Source: Streptomyces sp. WM4235 (GTDB taxonomy: Bacteria; Actinomycetota; Actinomycetes; Streptomycetales; Streptomycetaceae). From it: a DNA stretch of 64,000 nucleotides. Positions 51,824 to 60,011 of this stretch are shown here, piece after piece (within the stretch, counting starts at the first letter, position 1; every line of letters begins with the position of its first letter). Position numbers and translations under genes: made by a program. Where the stretch lies: contig NZ_LGDE01000192.1 in NCBI RefSeq assembly GCF_001279725.1, positions 1 through 64,000 on the forward strand. Direction: 5' to 3'. Under the pieces are notes generated by a model that did no database searches, was not told the DNA's origin, and saw only the letters and a list, made by a program, of their open reading frames with translations.

Positions 51824-51826
51824 GGC

Positions 51827-52237
51827 GCAGAACGACACAAGCTGTACGCCGGGTTCTGTCGCCCGGTGACCTCGCGGTCGCCGGGGAGACGGCCATCCAT
51901 CTAGGACCGGCGTTGCCGCCGGCCTCGTGCGGTCTACCCGCGGACTCGGGCGGGCAGCCCTCGATCGTCCGCGCAGAGCCGTCCGGAGACGACTCCTCTT
52001 GACCTTGCTCCGGGTGGGGTTTACCTAGCCGCCTGAGTCACCTCAGGCGCTGGTGGTCTCTTACACCACCGTTTCACCCTTACCGAGGACCGAGGTCCCC
52101 GGCGGTCTGTTTTCTGTGGCACTGTCCCGCGGGTCACCCCGGGTGGCCGTTAGCCACCACCCTGCCCTGTGGAGCCCGGACGTTCCTCGGCGGGATCCGA
52201 GGATCCCGACGCGGCCGCCCGCTTGTGTCGTTCTGCG
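51827..52237 (-). ncRNA. rnpB: RNase P RNA (M1 RNA, type A bacterial)
   Basis: The catalytic RNA of RNase P, which matures tRNA 5' ends. Minus-strand hallmarks in order: P1 arm GCAGAACGACACAAGC, GAGGAACGTCCGGGCTCCAC (CR-I), ACAGGGCAGGGTGGTGGCTA, ACCGCCGGGGACCTCGG, GGTAAGGGTGAAACGGTGGT, ACCACCAGCGCCTGAGGTGA, GGTAAACCCCACCCGGAGCA, AGATGGATGGCCGTC and the 3' ACAGAACCCGGCGTACAGC closing P1 with TTGTGTCGTTCTGC. A strong terminator follows. The ends are set by the P1 pairing and are accurate to a few bases. Confidence 0.97.
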
Positions 52238-52270
52238 TGACGACCATGCTACCGGCACCCCCGCGACCGC

Positions 52271-52300
52271 TTGACCTTGACGTGACGGCAGGGTTTCTAC
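52271..52300 (+). promoter_or_regulatory. MerR-type operator/promoter, leaderless
   Basis: -35 TTGACC (52271-52276) and -10 TTCTAC (52295-52300) are separated by 18 bp, and ACCTTG-N9-CAGGGT (52274-52294) is an approximately matched inverted repeat between them, as in autoregulated MerR genes. The -10 puts the transcript start at or next to the ATG at 52308, and no ribosome binding site is present. Confidence 0.6.
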
Positions 52301-52307
52301 TGGCCCC

Positions 52308-53042
52308 ATGCGGATCGGAGAGATCGCCGCGCTCGTCGGGCTCACCACCCGGGCGATCCGGCACTACCACCATGTCGGGCTGCTCCCGGAACCGGAGCGG
52401 CGCCCCAACGGATACCGGGCCTACACCGTGCGCGACGCCGTCCTGCTGGCCCGCGTACGCCGGCTCACCGAGCTCGGGCTGAGCCTCGACGAGGTCCGCG
52501 ACGTCCTCGCCGACGACGCGGGCCGCGAACTCGCCGAGGTGCTGGCGGAACTGGACGCCGACCTGGCCCGGCAGCAGGCCGAACTGGCCGCCCGCCGGCA
52601 GCGGCTCGCCCTGCTCCTCGCCGCCCCGCCCGGGGAGGTCGAGCCGCTGTCGCCGGCGCTCGCCGCCCTGCTCGCCAAGGCGCCGGCGACGGACTCGCCC
52701 AGCGCCGCCCTGGACCGCGAGCACCTCACGCTGCTCGACGGCACGGGCGCCATCGGCGAGGAGGTCTACGCCCTGCTCGGGACGCTGGCCGCCGACCCGG
52801 CCGTCCTCGGCCTGTACGAGCGGCTCGACGAGCTGGTCGACGCGCCCGTCGACGACCCGCGGATCGCCCCCCTCGCGCGGGCCCTGGTCGCGGCCGTGCC
52901 CGACGAGGTGTTCGCCGCGATCCCGTCGGACGGACCGGTCGCCCCCGGGTTCAAGGAGGCGCTGCTCGCCGAGTACCCACCGGCGCAGGCGGAGGTCGTG
53001 CGCCGGGTCATGGAGGGGTTCGTGGAGAGGGGCAGGCGATGA
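52308..53042 (+). CDS. MerR-family transcriptional regulator
   Basis: A 244-residue regulator. The winged helix is MRIGEIAALVGLTTRAIRHY with HHVGLLPEPERRPNGYRAY, followed by the dimerisation coiled coil (ADDAGRELAEVLAELDADLA, RQQAELAARRQRLALLLAA). The C-terminal approximately 120 residues are a helical ligand-binding region of the type seen in Streptomyces MerR proteins; the inducer is unknown. The next membrane-protein gene overlaps its stop (ATGA), so that is a likely partner. It appears to be a leaderless mRNA. Confidence 0.92.
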   Translation: MRIGEIAALVGLTTRAIRHYHHVGLLPEPERRPNGYRAYTVRDAVLLARVRRLTELGLSLDEVRDVLADDAGRELAEVLAELDADLARQQAELAARRQRLALLLAAPPGEVEPLSPALAALLAKAPATDSPSAALDREHLTLLDGTGAIGEEVYALLGTLAADPAVLGLYERLDELVDAPVDDPRIAPLARALVAAVPDEVFAAIPSDGPVAPGFKEALLAEYPPAQAEVVRRVMEGFVERGRR

Positions 53043-53878
53043 GCGCGATCCGGGCGGCCCGGATCGCGGCGACCGCCGTCATCCCCGGGGAACTGGCGCT
53101 GGTGGTCTGTCTGGTGGCCGGGGTGCGGCTGCCCGGCTGGGTACCGGTCGTGGCCGAGGCGCTGGTGCTCGGGACGCTGCTGCTGGAGGCCCGGGTGCTG
53201 CGCGGGCTGTACGTCGAACGGCGCGCCCGGGGCGCCGCCCCCGGGGAGGCCTGGCGGGGAGCCGTGCGCGCGGTGGTCCCGGCCCCCGTCCGGCGGCTGC
53301 TGCTGCACGAACTGCGGGCCGCCGCCTCCCTCGGGCGGTGGCTCGGGCGCCGGGCGCCGCACGGCGTCGGGACGGGCGATGTGCCCGCCGGGTACACCGG
53401 CCCGCAGACGGCCATGATGTATGGCCTGCTCTTCGTGTCGCTGATCGAGACCGTCGCGCTGGCTTACCTGATCCCCTGGCCGACCGTGCACCGGGTGGTG
53501 CTCGTCCTCGACGTGTACGGGGTGGTGCTGGTCCTCGCGATGCACGCCGCCTGCGTGGTGCGACCGCACGTCGTCGGCGCCGACGGGTCCCTGCGGATCC
53601 GGTACGGGGCCCTGTTCGACCTCACCGTCCCGCCGGACGCGGTGGCCTCGGTCCGGGTGGACCGCCGCTACCCCGAAGGCCGGCTGGTCACCCTGGACGA
53701 GGAGGAGGGGCTGCTCGACCTGATCGTCGGCAGCCAGACCTCCGTGACCCTGGAACTGAACCGTCCGCTGTCCTTCGTCCGCCCCCTCGGCGGGCCCGGG
53801 CGGGCGCGCACCATCCGCTTCCACGCCGACGACCCGCGCGCGCTGGTCACCGCACTGCGCCGGCTCACACCCCCGTGA
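53039..53878 (+). CDS. Integral membrane protein partnered with the MerR gene
   Basis: A 279-residue protein with two helices near the start ([40 protein letters not shown]), a basic amphipathic loop (WRGAVRAVVPAPVRRLLLHE), two more helices (MMYGLLFVSLIETVALAYLI, VVLVLDVYGVVLVLAMHAAC) and a beta-rich cytoplasmic tail with VPPDAVASVRVDRRYPEG and LLDLIVGSQTSVTLELN. I do not recognise the family. The ATGA overlap implies co-translation with MerR, so its level is probably part of that regulator's response. Confidence 0.75.
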   Translation: MSAIRAARIAATAVIPGELALVVCLVAGVRLPGWVPVVAEALVLGTLLLEARVLRGLYVERRARGAAPGEAWRGAVRAVVPAPVRRLLLHELRAAASLGRWLGRRAPHGVGTGDVPAGYTGPQTAMMYGLLFVSLIETVALAYLIPWPTVHRVVLVLDVYGVVLVLAMHAACVVRPHVVGADGSLRIRYGALFDLTVPPDAVASVRVDRRYPEGRLVTLDEEEGLLDLIVGSQTSVTLELNRPLSFVRPLGGPGRARTIRFHADDPRALVTALRRLTPP

Positions 53879-53962
53879 CGAGCCGACGCAGTGCGGGGTC
53901 CCGCGCCGAGCGTGGCAAACCGGAGCGGTCCTGTCTTGTCAAAAACGGCACGCACGGCCGAT

Positions 53963-54913
53963 TCACAGCAGCACGCTCGTGATCCGGCCCGGTGTCCGGT
54001 CCAGGGCCGACCCCGGAGGCAGCCCCTCGCGCAGCAGCGCGAAACGGGAGGGCGGCAGCCCGGTCATCGCCTTCACCTCGCGGCTCAAGTGGGCCTGGTC
54101 GTGGTAGCCGCAGGCCGCCGCGACCCGGGCGGGCGGCTCCCCGGCCGCGAGCCGGCGCAGCGCGTGCTGGAGGCGGAACACCCGGGCGACGGCCTTCGGC
54201 GACAGCCCGACCTGCTCCCGGAACCGGGCGCGCAGCGTGCGTGCGCTCCAACCGGATCCGGCCGTCGCCCGCGCCAGGGAGGTCCCGCTGTCGGCCCACA
54301 GCCGGGCCAGCGCCCCGCGCACCTCGGGCGCGACGGCCGGCCCCCGCTCCAGACGGGCGACGAACACCGAGTCGAGCAGGTCGAACCGCTCCCGCCAGCC
54401 GCCCAACGCCGCGAGCCGGTCCGCCAGGTGCCGCCCGTCGGGGCCCAGGACCTCCGCCAGGTCCACCCGGGCCTCCTCGAAGTGCACCATGGGGATGCCG
54501 AACAGCCGGTAGGCGCCCAGCGGACTCATGTTTACCTCCAGGCCGTGGACCCGGCCCGCGTGCACCCCTATCGCCGGACCGCTGCGGGGGCCGCTGATCA
54601 GGGCGTGGGAGGCGGGCATCAGCCGGGCCGTGTCGAGCCCGACGCCCGCGAGGGCGGTGCCCGTGCCGTCGGCTCCCTCGATGTCGGCTCCCGCGCCGGT
54701 GCGGGCCACCCACAGCCCCTCGGTGAAGGTGAAGACGAGCGTGACCAGGCCGGTGGGCAGCTCCAGCCGGCGTCGGGGGACCGCGAACTCGGTACGGAAT
54801 CCGGTGTAGTTGACGATGTGGGGGCGCAGCGGGGGAGCCGGCGGGCGGGTCAGGGGCCGGGGCGGGGGAGGGCGGTGCGCCGGTGGGCGCGCGGGAAGGT
54901 CGACGGCACCCAT
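53963..54913 (-). CDS. AraC-family transcriptional regulator
   Basis: A 316-residue regulator. The C-terminal AraC/XylS domain is clear: TAGSGWSARTLRARFREQVG with LSPKAVARVFRLQHALRRLA, then AAACGYHDQAHLSREVKAMT and GLPPSRFALL. The N-terminal approximately 200 residues form a beta-barrel-like effector region (FRTEFAVPRRRLELPTGLVT). The first approximately 35 residues are Pro/Arg-rich. GGAGGG seven to eight bases upstream supports ATG 54913. The regulated target is unknown; it lies convergent to the MerR operon. Confidence 0.9.
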   Translation of the reverse strand: MGAVDLPARPPAHRPPPPRPLTRPPAPPLRPHIVNYTGFRTEFAVPRRRLELPTGLVTLVFTFTEGLWVARTGAGADIEGADGTGTALAGVGLDTARLMPASHALISGPRSGPAIGVHAGRVHGLEVNMSPLGAYRLFGIPMVHFEEARVDLAEVLGPDGRHLADRLAALGGWRERFDLLDSVFVARLERGPAVAPEVRGALARLWADSGTSLARATAGSGWSARTLRARFREQVGLSPKAVARVFRLQHALRRLAAGEPPARVAAACGYHDQAHLSREVKAMTGLPPSRFALLREGLPPGSALDRTPGRITSVLL

Positions 54914-55020
54914 CCGTTGTCCCTCCCCCGAGGCGTCGCACGGCCCGGTCCTGCGGCGCCGTGCGCAGATGATGACAGGAGCCGTGGCCCGTGGCCATGG
55001 CCGACGACGGGCGTACGGGA

Positions 55021-56463
55021 TCAGGCCGGGGCGAACAGGATCCGCGCGGTGCCCAGGTCGGCCTCCGTGAGCCGGACCCGGATCCGTTCGCCGAGCGGCA
55101 ACGCGTCGGCCGGGGACTCGACGCGGCCGACCACCGCCGGGTCCTCCAGGTGGACCGTTCCCACCAGCGGCTCCCGCTCCTTGACGTCGATGACCACCGC
55201 GTCGAAGGTGTCGCCGACGTGGCCCGTCAGCAGGGCGGCCTCGACCAGGTTCACGGACTCCCGTTCCACGGTGTTGGCCAGCCGGTTGCCCACCTCCATC
55301 TCCCGGGGTAGCCCGGCCAGCGCGTCGACCGCCCAGGCGGGCGGTGCGACCCCGGCCGCCGCCGCGACGCACAGTTCGCCGGTGTACCGGTCGACGAGCC
55401 GGCGCAGGGGAGCGGTGCAGTGCGTGTACGGGGCGGCCACCGCCGCGTGCAGCAGCGGGTCCGGGGTCCGCCCGTCGGTGAAGACGGTGTACCCGGCGCC
55501 GCGGAGCAGGGTCGTGCACTCCTGGAGGAACGCCGCGTGGTTCGGCAGCCGCGGATCGAGGGAGCGCACGAGTTCGGCGTACGGGACGTGGTGGGGCCAC
55601 TCGATCCGCAGGGCCTTCGCCACCCGGTGCAGCCGGCCGACCGCGCCGTCGGGGGCGTTCGGGAGGGTGCGCAGGATGCCGGCGCCGGCGGTGAGCATCA
55701 GTTCGGCCGCCGCCATGCCGGTCATCAGCGACATCTGGGCGTTCCAGCCGTCCGCCGGCAGCGGGATGCGGTAGGCCGGGGTGTACGCGCCGTGGTGTTC
55801 GACGATCTCCTGGTCGGGCACGGCGAGGGAGATTCCGCCGCGTTCGGTCTCCAGGGCCTCGCGGCGCACGCCGACGTCCTTGAGCAGGGCCACGGTCTCC
55901 TCGGCCGTACCGGAGTCGATCGCCCGCTGTACGCCGGCGTAGTCGAGCTTGGCGCGGCTGCGCACCAGGGCGCGGCGCACCTCGGTGGTCTCGACGCGGC
56001 CGTCGGCGTCCAGGTCGAACCGCCACAGCAGCGCGGGGGCGTCCTGGTCGGGCAGCAGGCTCGCCGCGCCGTCCGAGAGCACCGCCGGGTGCAGGGGGAC
56101 CTTCCCGTCGGGGAAGTACAGGGTGGTGATCCGGCGGTGGGCCTCGGTGTCGAGGGCGCCGCCGGGCGTGACGAACGCGGCGACGTCCGCGATGGCGTAG
56201 TGCACGCGGTAGCCGCCGGCGGGCCGCCTCGCCAGGTGCATCGCCTGGTCGAGGTCGAGGGAGGTCGGCGGGTCGAGGGTGAAGAGGGGGAGGTCGGTGG
56301 CGTCGTACGCCGGCAGGCGCGGGTCCCGCGCGACCCGCTCCGCCTCGGCGAGCACCTCGGCGGGGAACTCGCGCGGCACGTCGAGCTTCGTCCGCAGGTC
56401 ACGCAGTGCGGCCCGCAGGGCAGCCCCGTCTGCGCCGGTCATGTGCAGGTGACGGCGTGGCAT
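55021..56463 (-). CDS. RNB-domain (RNase II-like) exoribonuclease
   Basis: A 480-residue 3'-to-5' exonuclease-like protein, essentially an RNB domain without clear S1 or CSD domains apart from a short C-terminal beta region. The active-site line reads FTLDPPTSLDLDQAMHLARR, where classical RNase II has D-x5-D-x-D-D and here the last Asp is Gln. Other RNB landmarks are YAIADVAAFV, ITTLYFPDGKVPLHP and THCTAPLRRLVDRYTGEL. It probably trims or degrades RNA. It stands alone on the minus strand between AraC and YaaA genes. Confidence 0.9.
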   Translation of the reverse strand: MPRRHLHMTGADGAALRAALRDLRTKLDVPREFPAEVLAEAERVARDPRLPAYDATDLPLFTLDPPTSLDLDQAMHLARRPAGGYRVHYAIADVAAFVTPGGALDTEAHRRITTLYFPDGKVPLHPAVLSDGAASLLPDQDAPALLWRFDLDADGRVETTEVRRALVRSRAKLDYAGVQRAIDSGTAEETVALLKDVGVRREALETERGGISLAVPDQEIVEHHGAYTPAYRIPLPADGWNAQMSLMTGMAAAELMLTAGAGILRTLPNAPDGAVGRLHRVAKALRIEWPHHVPYAELVRSLDPRLPNHAAFLQECTTLLRGAGYTVFTDGRTPDPLLHAAVAAPYTHCTAPLRRLVDRYTGELCVAAAAGVAPPAWAVDALAGLPREMEVGNRLANTVERESVNLVEAALLTGHVGDTFDAVVIDVKEREPLVGTVHLEDPAVVGRVESPADALPLGERIRVRLTEADLGTARILFAPA

Positions 56464-56565
56464 GGACCGAGCCTATGGCCGGGCGGCCTCGCCGTCGCGT
56501 CGAGCCGTCTACCCTGGCTCGGGGGCCGCACCCCCTGCGCCGTGTCGTACCGAAGGAGAACCACC

Positions 56566-57366
56566 GTGCTCGTGCTGCTGCCGCCCTCCGAGGGAAAGGC
56601 CGCCGGCGGCTCCGGCGCACCGCTGAAGCCGGAGACGCTGTCGCTGCCGGGGCTGGCCGGGGCGCGGGCGGCGGTCCTGGAGGAACTGGTCGAGCTGTGC
56701 GTCGGCGACGAGTTCAAGGCGCGCGAGGTCCTGGGCCTCAGCGAGGGGCTGCGGGGCGAGGTCGCGAAGAACGCCGAGCTGCGGACGGCCGTCGCGCGAC
56801 CGGCCGGCGAGATCTACACCGGGGTCCTGTACGACGCGCTCGGCCTGGCCGACCTGCCCGAGCCGGCCGCCCTGGCCGCCGAGCGGTCGCTGCTGGTCTT
56901 CTCCGGGCTGTGGGGCGCGGTACGGGTCACCGACCGCATCCCCTCGTACCGGTGCTCCATGGGCGTCAAGCTGCCGGGGCTGGGGGCGCTGGGCGCGCAC
57001 TGGCGGGAGCCGATGGCGTCGGTGCTGCCGGAGGCCGCCGGGGACGGGCTGGTGCTGGACCTGCGGTCCTCCGCCTACGCCTCCGCGTGGAAGCCCAAGG
57101 GCGAGGTCGCGGGCCGCACCGCCACCGTGCGGGTGCTGCACTCGCAGAGGGTGGACGGCGTGGAGAAGCGGTCGGTGGTGAGCCACTTCAACAAGGCCAC
57201 GAAGGGGCGCCTGGTCCGGGACCTGCTGCTCGCCGGGGCGGCCCCCGGGTCGCCGGCGGAGCTGGTGACGGCCCTGCGGGACCTCGGCTACGCGGTGGAG
57301 GCCGACGTTCCCGCGAAGCCGGCGAAGGCGTGGTCCCTCGACGTGGTCGTGACGCGGATCCACTGA
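56566..57366 (+). CDS. yaaA: Peroxide stress protein YaaA (DUF328)
   Basis: A 266-residue DNA-binding/iron-limiting protein of the YaaA family. Characteristic text: LVLLPPSEGKAAGG at the start, YTGVLYDALGL, LLVFSGLWGAVRVTDRIPSY, LVLDLRSSAYASAWKP and VVSHFNKATKGRLVRDLL. Escherichia coli YaaA lowers free iron during H2O2 stress and binds DNA. AAGGAG sits seven bases before the GTG at 56566. No peroxide regulator lies next to it. Confidence 0.93.
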   Translation: MLVLLPPSEGKAAGGSGAPLKPETLSLPGLAGARAAVLEELVELCVGDEFKAREVLGLSEGLRGEVAKNAELRTAVARPAGEIYTGVLYDALGLADLPEPAALAAERSLLVFSGLWGAVRVTDRIPSYRCSMGVKLPGLGALGAHWREPMASVLPEAAGDGLVLDLRSSAYASAWKPKGEVAGRTATVRVLHSQRVDGVEKRSVVSHFNKATKGRLVRDLLLAGAAPGSPAELVTALRDLGYAVEADVPAKPAKAWSLDVVVTRIH

Positions 57367-57443
57367 GGGACCGGCGTCGTCGAGGGCTCCGGGGCCGGGG
57401 CCCGGGCCCGGGCCGGGGCCGAGGGGCTCAGAGGCCCAGGGGG

Positions 57444-58193
57444 TCAGCGGCCCAGGGGCCAGGCCACGGCCTCCGGGGTCCGGGCGGAGGAGCCCGCGTA
57501 GAGGGCGCAGGCGTCCGTGAGGGTCTCCAGCAGCGTCAGCGGGTCGGGCAGCGGGTGTTCCATGCCGCGCAGCCAGCCGACGGAGAGGTCACCGGGGAGG
57601 GCGGCCGGCGGGACCAGGACATAGCTGCCCCGACAGTGCCAGCGCAGGCCCGGATGCTCGTCCATCGTCTCGGGGTGGCAGTCCAGCTCGCACGGCCACC
57701 ACTCGTCCTCGTCCTCCGGGGTGCCCCGGGTGGCGGTGAAGAACAGCATCCGTGCCTGTTCGCCCGTACCGCCGGACTCGGCGACCGGGCCCACCTCTAC
57801 GCCGGCGGCCAGCAGACGGGTCAGTGCGTCGCGGCCGGCCTCCAGCGGTACGTCCAGGACGTCGTGGACCATGCCGGTCGCGGTGATGAAGTTGGCCTGG
57901 GGCTGGTTGCGCGCCCACCGCTCGATCTGCGCGCGGTCGGTGGTCGACTGGGTCTGCCAGGCGAAGGAGACGGGGTGCCGCGCGGGCGTGGGACAGCCGA
58001 TCCGGTCGCACGAACACCGGTAGCCGGCGGGATGGGCGGCCGGGGCGATCGGGAGGCCCGCGGCGGCGACGGCCAACAGCAGGGCTTCGCGTTCCTCGCC
58101 GGGGTCCTCCGGAGTGGGCTTCGGCCGGCGGCGCAGCCACTGGGAAATCCTGCTCTGCTCGCCGCGTTGGACGCGGCCGGACTCAGACCCCAT
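57444..58193 (-). CDS. Bifunctional DNA primase/polymerase-like (prim-pol N-terminal) protein
   Basis: A 249-residue protein resembling the N-terminal prim-pol module found in many Streptomyces genes: LLLAVAAAGLPIAPAAHPAG, a Cys pair YRCSCDRIGCPTPARHPVSF, WQTQSTTDRAQIERWARNQP, and LRWHCRGSYVLVPPAALPG. The helicase part of phage-type enzymes is absent and the acidic metal site is hard to place, so activity is doubtful. GAGG lies seven to eight bases before ATG 58193; an upstream GTG at 58205 is possible. Function uncertain. Confidence 0.8.
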   Translation of the reverse strand: MGSESGRVQRGEQSRISQWLRRRPKPTPEDPGEEREALLLAVAAAGLPIAPAAHPAGYRCSCDRIGCPTPARHPVSFAWQTQSTTDRAQIERWARNQPQANFITATGMVHDVLDVPLEAGRDALTRLLAAGVEVGPVAESGGTGEQARMLFFTATRGTPEDEDEWWPCELDCHPETMDEHPGLRWHCRGSYVLVPPAALPGDLSVGWLRGMEHPLPDPLTLLETLTDACALYAGSSARTPEAVAWPLGR

Positions 58194-58350
58194 CAATCCC
58201 CTCACCTCACCGTTGCCCCCGGCGGACCCTCACATGGTCCCACCATCCCGGGCCGAGAGTGACCGCACCCCCCGAACTCGGGTGGCCCACATAACCACAG
58301 GAACCGGCCATATGTTCTCGGCCCCCGGTACGGCCCCGGTCGGCCGAGTG

Positions 58351-59013
58351 TCAGGCGGTGACTTTTCCCACCCCGCCGACGCCGCGCAGCACCGCGTCCA
58401 CGAGGGCGTCCGCGTAGGCGTGCGTGAGCGGCGCCGTCCGCATCAGCCAGCGGTGCGTCAGCGGCCCCACCAGCAGTTCCACGGTCAGTCGCAGATCGGC
58501 TTCCGGCACCAGTTGGCCCGCCGCCCGCGCCGTGCGCAACCGCGCCTCGTACAGGGCGAGCTGGGGCTCCAGCAGTTGCTCGGTCATACGTGCGCCCAGC
58601 TCCGCGTCGGTGGCGCCGGCGGCGGTCAGGGCGCGGGCGGCGGCCTCGTACTTCTCGTCGTTGAACTGGTCCACCGTCGCCCGCAGGACGTACTTCAGGT
58701 CGGCGGCCAGGTCCCCGGTGTCCGGGAAGCCGGTCCACTCGACGTCCTCCTCCGCCTCGCCGGCCAGCGCGAGCGAGGCTTCCAGCAGCACCGCCGCCTT
58801 GGAGGGCCACCAGCGGTAGATGGTCTGCTTGCCGACTTTCGCGCGGGCCGCGATGGCCTCGATGGTGAGCCGGTTGTAGCCGACCTCCCCGACCAGGTCC
58901 AGGGCGGCGTCCAGGATGGCCCGCCGGGACCGGTCGCTGCGGCGAGCGGCGTCCGGGGCCTTGGGGGTGCGGGCCTTGGCGTCTCGCGGATCCGCGGCAG
59001 GGGTCTCGTTCAT
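58351..59013 (-). CDS. TetR-family transcriptional regulator
   Basis: A 220-residue regulator with the HTH SRRAILDAALDLVGEVGYNR, LTIEAIAARAKVGKQTIYRW and WPSKAAVLLEASL. The C-terminal TetR ligand domain (KYVLRATVDQFNDEKYEAAA, MTEQLLEPQLALYEARLRTA) gives no clue to its ligand. It is divergent from the DDAH-like gene; an AGACG-TTT-CGTCT palindrome between them is its likely operator. It is not KstR-like. Confidence 0.92.
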   Translation of the reverse strand: MNETPAADPRDAKARTPKAPDAARRSDRSRRAILDAALDLVGEVGYNRLTIEAIAARAKVGKQTIYRWWPSKAAVLLEASLALAGEAEEDVEWTGFPDTGDLAADLKYVLRATVDQFNDEKYEAAARALTAAGATDAELGARMTEQLLEPQLALYEARLRTARAAGQLVPEADLRLTVELLVGPLTHRWLMRTAPLTHAYADALVDAVLRGVGGVGKVTA

Positions 59014-59033
59014 CCGGCCAACGTACCAATGCG

Positions 59034-59046
59034 AGACGTTTCGTCT
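59034..59046. promoter_or_regulatory. Probable operator of the divergent TetR gene
   Basis: AGACG-TTT-CGTCT is a perfect inverted repeat about 20 bp upstream of the TetR start and 98 bp upstream of the DDAH-like gene. It differs from the KstR and CTGAC-type boxes. Confidence 0.6.
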
Positions 59047-59143
59047 TGTGTTTCGGTCATTGAGCTGAACCACCCGGTCAGTTCACTGCGCGGTCGCCCC
59101 GGAGGAGAGACGATTCACTCCTCATCACCGTGAGGAGCCCTCA

Positions 59144-59953
59144 TTGCGCAGAGACGCCACACCCCGGCGATACCTGATGTGCCCGCCCGCGCACTTCAAG
59201 GTCACGTACTCCATCAACCCGTGGATGGACCCCACGAAACCGGTGGACCTGCCCCTCGCACTGGCCCAGTGGGAGGACCTGAGGGACCGCTACCGCGCCC
59301 TCGGCCACACCGTCGAGACCCTCGTGCCCGACCCCGACCTGCCCGACATGGTGTTCGCCGCGAACGGCGCCCTGGTCGTCGACGGCCGGGTCCTCGGAGC
59401 CCGGTTCGCCTACCCGGAACGCACCGCCGAGGCGGAACTCCACCTCGACTGGTTCCGCACCCACGGCTTCACGGACATCCGCGAGCCGTCCCACGTCAAC
59501 GAGGGCGAGGGCGACTTCGCCGTCACCGCCACCTACATCCTCGCCGGCCGGGGCTTCCGCTCCAGCCCCCTGTCCCACGACGAGGCCCAGGAGTTCTTCG
59601 GCCGCCCGGTCATCGGCCTCGACCTGGTGGACCCCCGCTACTACCACCTCGACACGGCCCTGTCCGTCCTCGACGGGGACGAGGTCATGTACTACCCGCA
59701 GGCCTTCTCGCCGGGCAGCCGGGCCGTGCTCCGGCGCCTCTTCCCGGACGCCCTCCTCGTGGAGGACCGGGACGCGGCGGCCTTCGGGCTGAACTCCGTC
59801 TCCGACGGGCTGCACGTGCTGCTCCCGCAGGCCGCCACGGGCCTGCTGGCACCCCTGCGGGACCGGGGCTTCGAGCCGGTCCCGATGGACCTGGGCGAAC
59901 TGCTCAAGGGCGGCGGCAGCGTGAAGTGCTGCACCCAGGAGCTGCGGATGTAG
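59144..59953 (+). CDS. Dimethylarginine dimethylaminohydrolase-like (amidinotransferase-fold) enzyme
   Basis: A 269-residue guanidine-modifying pentein enzyme. MCPPAHFKVTYSINPWMDPT, MVFAANGALVVDGRVLGARF, EGEGDFAVTATYILAGRGFR, YYHLDTALSVLDGDEVMYYP (catalytic His) and the nucleophile Cys in GGSVKCCTQELRM are all present. It probably hydrolyses methylated arginine or a related guanidine to citrulline and an amine. The TTG start at 59144 follows GAGGAG. The divergent TetR regulator probably controls it. A 15-bp repeat array begins at its stop codon. Confidence 0.9.
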   Translation: MRRDATPRRYLMCPPAHFKVTYSINPWMDPTKPVDLPLALAQWEDLRDRYRALGHTVETLVPDPDLPDMVFAANGALVVDGRVLGARFAYPERTAEAELHLDWFRTHGFTDIREPSHVNEGEGDFAVTATYILAGRGFRSSPLSHDEAQEFFGRPVIGLDLVDPRYYHLDTALSVLDGDEVMYYPQAFSPGSRAVLRRLFPDALLVEDRDAAAFGLNSVSDGLHVLLPQAATGLLAPLRDRGFEPVPMDLGELLKGGGSVKCCTQELRM

Positions 59954-60010
59954 CCGGGGCGGATGTGGCCCGGGGCGGATGTGGCCGAGGCGAGTGTGGC
60001 CGAGGCGGAC
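59945..60010 (+). repeat. 15-bp tandem repeats copying the DDAH stop-codon context
   Basis: Units CGGATGTAGCCGGGG, CGGATGTGGCCCGGGG, CGGATGTGGCCGAGG and CGAGTGTGGCCGAGG run in series; the first contains the TAG stop (59951-59953). Confidence 0.85.
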
Positions 60011-60011
60011 G

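Noticed and set aside
58351..59013. This TetR as the regulator of the CTGAC-type sites
   Set aside because: Its own promoter carries AGACG-TTT-CGTCT, a different palindrome, and it is paired with the DDAH gene.
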